Below, one piece after another: positions 10,801 through 21,794 of a DNA stretch of 64,000 nucleotides (position 1 is the stretch's first letter; each line of letters begins with the position of its first letter). Below the pieces are notes generated by a model. The model was not told the DNA's origin. It did no database searches and worked only from the letters and a program-made list of their open reading frames with translations. A program made the position numbers and the translations under genes. The stretch covers positions 744,001 through 808,000 of the forward strand of contig NC_071333.1 of NCBI RefSeq assembly GCF_010183535.1, given 5' to 3'. Origin of the DNA: Caenorhabditis remanei. Its lineage: Eukaryota; Nematoda; Chromadorea; Rhabditida; Rhabditidae.

Positions 10801-13800
10801 TAACGGCTCAACACACGGAATAGAGCCACGACAACTTTCTCTCGATCCGAGACTTTCCGCCACGGATCCACAGAGATTTGGATCAGACCCAAAACTATTT
10901 GGAACGGATGTACGGCACTTCCTCGCTCAACTTAGTTTACCGCCTGGAACGGATGTAATCCAATTTCTGTCACAGTTTCAATCTCTGTCAGTTCATCGAC
11001 CACCAAATCAGAATCCTCCGTCGCTACCTGAAACTACTATGCCAGTTGGGAGCTCAACGCAGACCCATTCTGCATCTCAATTTCCTGTCAGACCGCAAGA
11101 AAATGAAACTCATTCTGTTAACACTGCTCAGTCAAATGGATTGTCGCCTGAAGAACTTGCAAAGTCTCTTTTCACTCCACAAGGTAACAATATACGTGTT
11201 TTGATTCAAATCTTATCGATATTTCTTCCAGTTAGCAAACCAGTCACCCCAAACATTCTTCGTAAACCCCGAGGCAATGAAGTTAACACCTCTTCAAATC
11301 GACTTGCCGACCATCCGTTGTATGGGTCTACAATTCCCCCGTCTGTACAGTCATTGTCAGGACTAGCTCAACCACCTGTTCCAGCAGAGCAACAACCAGC
11401 TCCTTCAGCTCCAAACACTCCACGGCGAAGAAAACAAATTTTAATTTCTGACGACCATCATCAGTCTACTCTATTGAGTCCTTACCCTCAAGTGAGCGAC
11501 GGTTTTGATTCAATCAAGGATACCATTGACGCCGTGGCCGATCCATCATATATGAGCGACGATTTTGATTCAATCAAGAATATCATTGAAGCCGTGGCCA
11601 ATCCTTTATTTGTTCCATCTTCGTCTGGAGAACAAGATTATGGACTGAATATGAATTGCGACTTCCCCATCGAGAAAAGTGGAGCTGCTGAAACATCGAG
11701 CGTACCAAAACTAATTGAAGATGAAGTGATGCAGTTGTGAGAGCATTTATCTGTCGAATTAATCACAATCAAACGTTTTCAGAGTTTCTCCACATAAAAG
11801 GAAAAGTCATAAAGCCAAAAAAGATCCCCAACCACGTGGACGACCACGCAAGAACTGTGCAAACCAATTGCCCTTTGCACAACCGTTACCACAAATCCAG
11901 GCACCGCTCGTGGCTACCGGAATAGACGAACTGGCTGAATTAGCATCTGTAAATTACCGAAGAAAATCCAAAAGTGAGTGAAATCTTCTAAGTTGTGGTC
12001 AGCATTTGTACAATTATGTATATAATCAATATATATATATTCCAGATGACGCAAATCATGTCGAAGATGAGGAAGAGGAAAGAGAAAGGCAAGCAATATT
12101 GGAAGCCCTACCAAGTAATTTACGCAATCAACTTAAAAAAGAAAAAGAAGGAAGAAAGAAGGTGAGCATATCACGGATATCATTACATAAAATTCTACCT
12201 TTACAGGGTTCAAATAAGAACTCAATATCTGGAGGAGCAATTGTGACACCAACGGAATCATTTGAGGATGAACTCTCTACGGACACCGTCCTCAGTATTT
12301 TGGAAAACATGACTACCACGGATCCCAGATCTTTCTTAGCTGGTCTAAAACCAAATACGTTTGGCAATTCAGAGTCACCAGACTTCCCGCCAGAGGTTGT
12401 CTCCAAGCTTCTTGAAAACTTTATAGTTACTCTCGAGCAACCACTAATAAAACCACAACAAGATAAAGAGCCAGAAAAAGTTGAAGAGCTTCCTCCACCT
12501 CTAGCCACCTTCTTTGCTGTTGCTGGTGTTCGACTGTGCATTCTCTATGAGAACCCAGTAACTATTGGTCATGCGCCTATTTGGACAGACAATTCTGGAC
12601 CTTTACTTCCATATGAATGGTATCGGGATGGCCCGAAAATCAAACGGAGGCAAATGTTGACTCATCCGGGTCTGATTACACTGTTGGAAGAAATTGAGCG
12701 AAGCAAGGTTGGTATTCATTCATAATTCATGCATTCTTAACAATTAAATATTTTATTTCAGAACCTCCCACCAAAAGAACCTGTTTTCAAACCCAAAATT
12801 GTCACAAAAGCTGCTCTCAAGTGGATGCCGGAAAGCATGCAAGTCTCTCAAGAGTTCACTGCCCCTCAATCGCCAGCATCTCTTAAAAGAAAAATGGATG
12901 ATACTGATTCTCATGATACTTCTCAACCTACTGCAAAAAAGGAACCATCGGATATCGAGTTTTGCGGAAATCCTGAATCTGGTGATATTTTTTTTCAACC
13001 ACCTGCAAAAGTGAAGCCATCGGAAATCGAATTATCTGAAGAAGTTGAATCTGATAATAATTTTCAACCACCTGAAGTAAAGGAACCATCGGAAATTGCA
13101 TTGCGCGGAATAGTTGAATCTGATGATACTTTTCAACCAACTGCAAAAGTGAAACCATCGGAAATTGACTTGTCTGAAGAAGTTGAATCTGATGATAATT
13201 TTCAACCACCTGCGGTAAAAGAACCATCGGATATTGAATTGTGTGGAACAGTTGAAACTGGTGATAATTTTCAACCACCTGAAGTAAAGAAACCGTCGGA
13301 GATCGAATTGTGCGGGAACGTTGAATCTGATGATAATTTTCAACCATCTGCAGTAAAGGAATCATCGGAAATTGCATTGCGCGGGATAGTTGAATCTGAT
13401 GTTACTTTTCAACCAACTGCAAAAGTGAAACCATCGGAAATCAATTTGTCTGAAAAAGTTGAATATGATGATACTTTTCAACTACCTGCAAAAGTGAAGC
13501 CTTCGGAGATCGAATTTCGCAGAAGTGTTGAATCTGATGTTGCTTTTTTTCAACCACCTGAAAAAGCGAAGCCATCGGAGATCGAATTTTGCGGAGAAAT
13601 AAAATCTGTTGATACTTTTTTTGAACCACCTGCTGAAAAGGAGCTATCGGAAATCAAATTGTCTGAAGAAGTTGAATCTGATAATATTTTCCAACCACTT
13701 GCAAAAGTTAAGCCTTCGGAGATTAAATTGTGTGGAATAGTTGAATCTGTGCCAGAACCACTTCATGACTCTACACCAGTAAATGAAGGTCCATTCAAAA

Positions 13801-16414
13801 TTGAACGCATCACCGTTCAAAAATTCAAGCCGGAGAAAAACAAGAACAAGAATAAGAAGTTGGGGTTTCGTACAGTGAATTCTCTCCGTAAATTCATCAC
13901 CGAGTTGCAAGTCTTCACAGATGTAATTTTTGAAACTATCAAATCAGAAGGAATAAAAACAGCGAACGCAATTTCATCTTTGGTAAATCATCGAGTAGCA
14001 GAAGACATCAATAGACAAATGAATAATTTTGTTCAAAATTGTGCCACTGCTGCATTCAAATATGGTCGAAACGTATTGCTCTGCCGAACTGGAGAATCTA
14101 CTGTGACTGAATTTGCATTTGATTCAACAAGTTTGGATTCTGGGCCCAGATGGTGCTCGTGGCATGAAGCCTTGGTCAATTCATGTGTGAAAAACGTCAC
14201 GAGCAAGTTGGTTGCTAATAAAATGAAGGAATTGCGTGGATTGGTTAAACCGGCTTGGCGGTGGTTGAAACGTATCAAAGATCCAAGTTGTAAGAAAGAA
14301 GCATCGGAATACGGAAAGCAGATTCGAAGCATCTATGACACCTTAGAGTACAAAATGGATGAATTTAAGAAATTTGGTCAGCTTCAACTCCACAGAACAT
14401 TTGAATTCAAGTATAGAGCGATTAAACAACGAGCCGAAAAGTGGATTGCAGTTAAAAATAACTACAGAGAAGTTGAGCTGGAGAGAGAAATTACAAGTTT
14501 GAAAAGAGCGGCGGTCGATTTTATTGGAGCACCGCAACGTGGACGCCAGAACAGGCTTTGGCCACGATTGAAAAAACTCTGCAACTCTCTTTTCCATTTG
14601 ATTCAAACGCATGATGCCGTGGTGGACGTTTGTATGTTTGCGTCTCGACTCCAAGCACTCTACTATCATGCTCACGAAGTATTCAAGGACAAAGTTGACG
14701 TCCCGGAAACCCACAAAGTTTTGCAATCTTTAGAGGACACTGAGCATCTCTTCATCTTGGCCGAAACCAAGGTTCTTCTTCTTCAAATGGGAAATAAATC
14801 TGGGAGAATTCAGTTGATAGACGCTTATATCCAAGGAGACGCTTTCAACGTGGAAAAAGGCAGATTAAGAAGATTAATGATGTCAAAGGCTCACCCTCAA
14901 GTCAGAAAGAAGTGCGCAGAAAAGATGAAGATCAAAAAGGAACTTTTAAAAAAAAAATTTAAAAAGTTGTGATGTTCTTGGATTGAAAAATATTGTCAGC
15001 AATTTCCCATCTGGAAACTGGGAAACAGTAATCAGGAAAGAAGAAGATCGCTGGAGGAAAACTGAGAAACCTGGAAGACGCAATTTCTTCGAAAAATCTC
15101 AGCTAAAAAACTTTGACTACGCACTCGCAATTCCACCAGTTTTTTTATCAGAGACTGCTGGAAACCATACATTGACACAGATGTTTATGACGTTGCCACA
15201 AATGACCAGTCTAGTGGATGAGAAGTTCAAATCTATTGCGGACGCTGACAAACGAGAACCAAAAATGTACATTCAAGCGATAGTCCCACTCTTCCGAATG
15301 CAGCCCAAAGGCTTTCAGATCCCACATTTTATGCTAAGCACTCGGAAACGACCACACAAAAACGAGGAAGTGCAGGAATTGCCAAAGTCTTTTGAACAAG
15401 AAGACCAAGAGTTGTTAAAGAGATATCGCCATCAATTAGCAACTTCCGGAACAGTCGCTTCAGAGAATGGGGAAAATTGTGTACCATCCAATCGTGGCAA
15501 ACATGATGAGAAACAACTGGACGAGGAAACTCTAAGAATGTTGAAAAACATGCAAAGACTGAAAATGGAACAGGAATTGAAGAGAATGCAAATCATGGAG
15601 AGTGCATTCAAAAATATTTTGTCATCAGAGGGAAATGTGGTGGATCGAAAAATTGAAGAACTCAGTAGCCATGACTTGGCGAATGCAAAGGTCGAGCACA
15701 CAAAAGGCATAAAGTTCAATCCAAAGAAAACAGAACAGAATATTCCGCCTTCCAAACAGGAGCAAGTTGTCAGCTCTGAATATGAACCCGAAGATGACGT
15801 GAGTATTGTGTTATGCGCTATACAACGTCTCACTGAACAAAAAGCAAGCATAAGCAACAAGAAAGAAAAAAGGAGCAAACGGCAAGAAATTGAATTCCTG
15901 ACGGATCGGTTCGTACATTTGCAGAAGATCAAAGCAGCTTCCATGCAGAAAATGACGTCACGTGTACAGAATAACTGGCCAAGAACTGTCACGGTAGCTG
16001 ACCCTCAATTTGAACACATGCTGGATTCATTGGAATTTTACGATGGATATCTTTTAGACAAGATGGACGCCGTTGATTTCGAAAGTAAGAAATGTATTCC
16101 TTTAGATTTGATTGGCATAGAAGATGGGGTGTCACTATTCACAGGACTGAACAATTATATATTAGATCCTGACATAATAATTTTTGTTCAGGTGGCAAAC
16201 TGGAAGGAAAGTATCATACGCATGACATTCAACCGTTCGGTAACCCCGACTGTCAACCTTCAAAATCCACAAAAAATTGTAGAAAGTGAGTTTTCATTCG
16301 CAAGTGAGAACAAAACATTAACCGGAAGCTTCATACATCAATGAACTTTCAGATCGAAAAACACACAATAGCAAGCTGATCAAACAGAGATGTCAGTGCC
16401 TGTCAGGGAGGTAG
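7890..16414 (+). CDS. Giant glutamine-rich AT-hook protein, nuclear candidate
   Basis: Exons to 14972: 7890-7899, 8242-9180, 9229-9917, 9964-10074, 10252-10683, 10730-11183, 11232-11736, 11783-11973, 12046-12161, 12207-12707, 12762-14972. They sum to 6,159 nt, exactly 2,052 codons plus stop. The frame then reopens one base over and runs to a last splice (16285 to 16353) and a stop at 16414. Order: helical N-terminus, Gln/Pro repeats (8700-9600), pure Gln-rich coiled coil (10370-10680), an AT-hook PRGRPRK at about 11833 beside basic KRKSHKAKK, an acidic stretch, a globular region (12400-12750), a 25-residue repeat array, then a long basic helical C-terminus. No family is recognised. The AT-hook and Gln-rich composition suggest a chromatin or transcription role, which is inference. 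A poly-A indel at 14948-14957 interrupts it in this assembly. Confidence 0.75.
12928..13759 (+). repeat. In-frame tandem repeat, about 25 residues, about 12 copies
   Basis: This lies inside the glutamine-rich gene. Each unit resembles KPSEIELSEEVESDDNFQPP with variants (KEPSDIE, CGTVETGDN and others), about 75 bp at the DNA level. Units alternate between two sub-types, one with SEEVESD and one with RGIVESD or CGxVES, suggesting duplication of two-unit blocks. The unit is acidic and Ser/Pro-rich, so probably disordered. Confidence 0.85.
14948..14957 (+). other. Ten-A homopolymer at an apparent frameshift
   Basis: The upstream frame reads through the A run and stops at 14970-14972. Removing a single A would carry the reading frame directly into the next open frame, which stays open for over 430 codons and resembles the same lysine-rich protein. 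It is either an assembly or sequencing indel or a genuine frameshift allele. Confidence 0.7.
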
Positions 16415-16778
16415 TTCGACACCTATCAATTTGAATTTTTTTTCGTTTGTATTTTTCCAATTTATGTGAACGTTTAACGTTCCACGGGTATCTTATTATT
16501 TTGCTTAGATTAGTTTTAGATCTTTCATGTTAGTTCACGTCTTTTCCCCAAAATATCATTGTATTTCATCATTTTCCCAACACTGACATATTTATTTTCT
16601 ATGTGTTTCTGAATTCTTAGATATTTATCCATGTTGATGAGGTATATGGAGTAGTAACAAAACCTGTGGTCAATAGTGTCATACATGGAGTTCTCGATTG
16701 TTTAATTCCAGTGAATTTTCAGTATTTACATTCATTTCTTTTTTCCGGTCATCGTTTTTTCCAACATTCGGTTATGTA

Positions 16779-16784
16779 AATAAA
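16779..16784 (+). terminator. Poly(A) signal AATAAA, Q-rich gene
   Basis: AATAAA lies about 365 nt after the predicted stop codon and is followed by a T-rich stretch. It is the first clear signal downstream on this strand. Confidence 0.5.
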
Positions 16785-18383
16785 CTTATTTTTTCCAATG
16801 AGGAAGCATTTTAAGTGAAGAGTATTGTAATTGTTCAGATTGGTTACGGTAAGTTACAGTCGTGTGAAATTAAATTATTCTGAACCAAGTGAAGTAATAA
16901 ATTAGCTGCTAGTTAGTTGATATTATAGATGTGTAAAATAAATATTTAAAGTGGTGGTTTGCTTTCGCCGTAAAAGAATTTTTTGAACAATGCGGACATT
17001 ATACAACCCGGAAAACAAAATAAAATGAAGCGAGAGCGTAACGTATTATGAGTTTTGGAAATAATATCCATTTAGACACTATTTTTCTGTTTTGTTATGA
17101 ATAATTATTAAACCTTTATGAGTGAGTGAGTAATTAGCATCCCTACTTTCTTTTTCATTGACAATGGACTTGTGTTTATCCTCTGAGACCAATTTCTAAA
17201 CAATACTCTATTCTTGTCCTTAGCTCGCTGTATCAACCTCACATATCCAATCCGATCCGTTTCCATTTCATTTCATCTTCACTTTGTAAGACAAAAAATC
17301 GAACAAACATACATCAAACAACACATTATTTGCCAGCTTTACCACTTGTATCTTTTCTTTTTCCCCATCCCGGCCTAGCGAAAATCCTCTTCAAACGGAC
17401 GAAGAATTATCAGCTTTGGAAAAAATGGACACTTGAGACTTACCAAGACAAAAATGGTTAGTGGCTTGGCACGTAGAAGGAAGTTTTTTTCTTATCTGAC
17501 ACATTTTAAGTCCAAAAGATTGTTGTTTCTAGCACTTTTTTGGTTTTTTTTCAGATTCACTGAACTTGACTCAAGCTTTGATGTCACCAAACGCATTCTA
17601 TTTTTGACTGCTCTAATCTTGCAAGTCCATTTGTTGTAGCTACATCTTTTATTTCACTTCTGAATACAAACATCTCAAAGACGTCATCAAGACGATCTTT
17701 GCACAACCCCTGACTCATTTTCGTGGGAAAAATTGGCCAATAAACTCCACAACATCACTTTTAATGCAACTAATTACACAAGGTCTATCCCTCTTTTTCA
17801 TTTTGCACAAAACCCATTTCAAACTGCAATTAAGAAAGAAAACTGAAAAAAATGCATCTCAGTCCATATCCAATTTCTTTTTCTTCCTTCATTTTCATTC
17901 TGCATAATTTTTTGGATGTGTTGCTATTCTTGGGATTCTTAAAATGGTATGCGTTAATTTTTCAAGAATAATTATCATCTCAGTTTACGTTTTTGCACGT
18001 TTTCATGTTGAATGAACAAAATTGCAACATTTAAAATCTCCCAACTTTCTCTTTTTTACACCACTTTGTTTTAAAATGCATAAACAATAGGATGAAAAAG
18101 TTCACTCTGTTTTCATGCTCAAACTATACAAAAAACTTTCATTGTTTTAAAAAGTTGTGACGCAAGAACTCCGAAGCACCCGACCAGAAACTACGAATGA
18201 GCTTTATTTGAGTTGTGTATAAAACTTTAAGAAATAAGAAGGAAGTAGATGACATTGACGAGGAAGTGGTGAGAACTCAAATTTTATTTTCTGAACTAGA
18301 AATTCGTATAGGCGGAACTGATACTAGAGTGCAACAATATAGACTGTAAACGCAAATCCCCATTGTATTTCTGGATATTGGTA

Positions 18384-18600
18384 AACTATTGTGTATTTTG
18401 TCACTGTATTTGTCACTGTATTTTGTCATTGGATTATGTCACTGTATTTTGTCAGTGTAATTTATTTCCGAGGTTTGCCACTGTAACTCATATTTTAATT
18501 TGATCACTGTATTTGAAAACCCACAAACCCAAAATCAAGTTGTATTGAACTCCATAACTTGCCCTTTCAACCTTTGAGCCAGTGTTGGTCAGTGATGTTT
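18384..18600. repeat. GTCACTGTATTTT-type motif tract
   Basis: Successive copies of TTTGTCACTGTA and TTTGTCAGTGTA occur between about 18398 and 18460, followed by looser copies, and TTGGTCAGTG at 18585-18594. Similar tracts occur at four other places in the window. Confidence 0.7.
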
Positions 18601-19784
18601 TACACTTGCAATAAACCTTTTTCCCATTGTGTAAGTGTTCCGATGCCCAATTTTCGCTTCAAGTGGACACTCTTCCCTCCAGATGACATTTCCGGTTTTC
18701 TGTTATATATTTTCTAGATAGGTGGAAGTCGAATAGAATAGTTTGCAAACAGAAAACACATTGAGAATTAAAGCAGAGAACCTAGGATTTAGAATGCGGC
18801 ATTGTTTTGGTGTTTTTCGTGTTTTTTCCTAAATGTGCAATGACAATAACAATGAAAGAGCGCTCTGAAATCGAATACCTAGAATGAGGGCTTCTCGTTT
18901 TGTGCATTCTAAGATTTGAGATTTGAAATTTCTTTCAAATTCTCATCTTGTTCCCCTCCCCCTTGAATTTCCACTTTTTAGGCAACAGCTGCTCTTTTCT
19001 CACCACACACACATTTTTGTGAGCACAGAACACAAATTTTTCAAAAACTGAGAGAAGGCGCAGAAAAAAATTAAAGTGCAATATAAAACACCAGTGGGGC
19101 TTTTCTCAATAAGAAAATAAATGTGAGGAAAACCGTAAGAAAATGAAATTTGATACGGTCCTCCTCCCAAACCCTCTCAACTTTGTCTCTTCCTATGTGT
19201 GTTTTCTTCTCATTCATAACCTCGTCCTTCTCCGATATTTGATTTTTCTTGTTCTGTCTTTCTCCCCCAATCTCCTATTGAAAGACACAGATTTCACTCA
19301 CTTGTGTCAACAGTTTGCTTTGTATTGTTCTGCAATTGTCTAATAGTTTCAGTTGTCCGAGTCTCGTGTTCAAAGTAGCAGACTCTCGCTATTTCTGTGC
19401 CAATAATTTATAATATTCTGACACCAAATTGATGAGCTGACACCACGTTATCTTTGACCCCTTTTTGTGCATGCATTTTCCGTAGTCTTTTCCTAATAGA
19501 AAGCAAAAAATGTGACCCTGAACAGCTATTCACTTCCGTCGGTGTTTGGTCTTTTTTCCAGTACATTAGGTTGTCTAACGAAGTCGCTAGTGTTTCAAGG
19601 TACATAGCACCTGACTGAGCAAAATGAACATAATTGAGACAAATTACAAGTCCGTATAATTTTTGGAGTGAAAAAAACATTATATAAATGATTAATTCAA
19701 TTTTTGAAACAGGTGCGGTGTTTTGTAAGATTAAACCCTGAAAGTTTACGACAATAAAGACAAAAACTATGGAATGTCAGCGAA

Positions 19785-19956
19785 TTTTGTCAGTGGATAT
19801 TGTCTGTGTAAAAAATCACTGGTCAGTGTAAGATAAATTTTGTCAGTGGATATTGTCAGTGTATAAAATTGCTGGTCACTGTAAGATAAATTTTGTCATT
19901 GTATACTGTCGTTGTATAGTATCACTTGTCAGTGTAAGAGAAATTTTGTCAGTGCA
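19785..19956. repeat. Tandem tract with TGGTCAGTGTAAGATAAATTTTGTCAG units
   Basis: About two and a half degenerate units of 60-65 bp, each carrying several GTCAGTG or GTCACTG words. The last copy reads TTTTGTCAGTGCA. Confidence 0.75.
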
Positions 19957-20152
19957 CCATACTTTTTTCATTATTTTTTTGGATTTCATAAGACCAGACG
20001 TTTCTAATTTCCACAATTGAAATGTGGGGTGTTCATTTTCTCCGATTAAACCATTATGTGGAAACTTCACTTTATATTGTTATTCCTCCGCTTAAAAGTT
20101 TTTAATTAAAAGTTCTCTATTACAGAATTCCTAAGTTAACCATTTTGCAAAC

Positions 20153-21557
20153 ATGAATGATATCAATGCAATCAAAAAATTCGAATGGGATTTTCAAATG
20201 TCCAATTTCTCGTCATCAGATTTTCCCATCGAGCAGTTCCGACACAGCAATGATGAGGTTTACTCAGCACTCAAATAAACCAACGCGGAAATTTCAAAAT
20301 TTCAGAATGAATTCGAGACGATTGTGGGCATCGCAGTTGTTTTCTCCGCAGCAACAGGGATTTTTGCCAATTTCCTAGTTATTATCTTGTCTTTTGGCCA
20401 TGTAAAGGGAGATTTTCGATTTTTCGTTGCAAACCTTGCACTGGTGGACATTCTCTGTGGCTCAGTATTCATGTTCATGGGGTATATAAATGTGAACGAT
20501 GACCATCACATTCCCAGTCAGTAAGTAGACTTTCAGATGGTGGATATTAGCCAAAACTTGCCCTTTTCAGATTTCTCTATTATATGACACTAGCATTCTA
20601 CGGTTCATTCGGAACTATGATATGTGCTATTGTTCCAATTTCTCTGAGTCGGGTATTGGCACTGTCAAATGCATCACTGTATGCTACAGTAAGTGTTTCA
20701 TTACATCAAATGATTTCAATAACCGAGTTTCAGTTATTTGGCGGTCGTCGTTCTTTGATCTTCTGCGTGTTTTTGGATTTCTTGCCCGTCGGAATTCTTT
20801 ATGTAAGTTCTATGTCTTCATTAGTGGTGTATTCCGTAAACAACAGTATCAGGCTTCCTGTTATTGTCAAATATAATAAAAGTAGAGATATTCAATTTTC
20901 TTTTTTTTTAACAAGAACATTTTCACAGGTGATCTGTGTTGTCGAACATGATGTTGCCAAAATACTCTTCTATACATTTGCTTTTATAACAACCTTCGCC
21001 TATTTTGTGGCATTTACCACCAATTATATGGTATTTAGGGTTGTTGGTCAGTTTGTCTCACTATTTTTTTTGTATTGTGAAGGAAAAAGTTTCAGCGAAA
21101 CACATAAAAGTTGTGGAGAATCTTCGAGACCAAGCGCGGTTACTTGAGACTAGACAAGTAGCTATTGCAACACTTGCACAGGCTATTATCCCCCTATTCT
21201 GTCAGGTAACTTTAGAATACCAGATTTTAATTTTTCGAACATGTCGTGCATTTTAGGTACCCGCATTTCTGACTCTCAGTTCAGTGCTCTTGCTCTCCGA
21301 ACCCATTACTAATGGTAATGTTATCATTATTACACAACTCTGGCTGGCTTTAAGCCCATTCCTGGATGCAGTCATTACTATTATCGTAATCAAACAGTAC
21401 AGGTATGTTTTTGGATGTGTATTCAGTAGAATCAAGGTTTTATTTTAGAAAAAATTGTCTGACGTGCGCCTCAACAATGGGAAAACGAATCTGGAAACCG
21501 AAAAACACTGATGCTTTGTATAGTGAGGAGAAAGAAGCATTTGAAACGCGTCTCTGA
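20153..21557 (+). CDS. Nematode seven-transmembrane chemoreceptor-type GPCR
   Basis: Eight exons: 20153-20257, 20306-20520, 20571-20688, 20734-20802, 20929-21046, 21096-21205, 21257-21402, 21449-21557. The joined frame gives about 327 residues, the usual size of a serpentine receptor. Hydrophobic helices appear in order. The second ends in NLALVDILCG, the third carries ICAIVPISLSR in the position of the DRY motif, the sixth contains AQAIIPLFCQVPAF (a Q...IP...P pattern common in nematode receptors), and the seventh is SPFLDAVITIIVI followed by KQYRK. The C-terminal tail is short and charged. The role is probably ligand sensing in chemosensory neurons, which is inference from the family. I cannot assign the sub-family (str/srh-like versus srsx-like). 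An alternative first exon is possible because the N-terminus is poorly conserved in such receptors. Confidence 0.82.
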
Positions 21558-21642
21558 GGTTTTTGCTCCCATATTATTTCATTTTTATGTTACTTCTGTG
21601 TGAAATTCTATTGATCTCAATTCATTTTTCAAAACGGTTCCT

Positions 21643-21648
21643 AATAAA
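21643..21648 (+). terminator. Poly(A) signal AATAAA, GPCR gene
   Basis: AATAAA lies 86 nt downstream of the receptor stop codon, a typical nematode 3' UTR distance. Confidence 0.7.
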
Positions 21649-21794
21649 TGTAAAATTTGGTATTTCAAAAATGAAAGCCTATTCAAAATGATCGCAATGA
21701 TGTCTGACACACGCTTGAGAAGTTTTGGTAGCGATGATTGATGAAATAGAAGAGTCTAAAAATATAAATTTCCCACGAGTATTCAATAGATGAA

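Larger units (their letters stand above)
16415..20152. other. Gene-free stretch of 3.7 kb with motif tracts
   Basis: It holds a poly(A) signal for the upstream gene (16779-16784) and two tracts of GTCAGTG/GTCACTG repeats. Otherwise there are only short frames (17433-17639, 19143-19343, 19408-19680) without splice or domain support. No tRNA-like or other RNA structure was recognised. Confidence 0.6.

Noticed and set aside
12928..13377. 149-residue minus-strand frame
   Set aside because: Periodic shadow of the 25-residue repeat array on the plus strand.
18384..19956. CRISPR-like array
   Set aside because: Repeats are degenerate, short and irregularly spaced in a eukaryotic genome; no spacer-repeat regularity.
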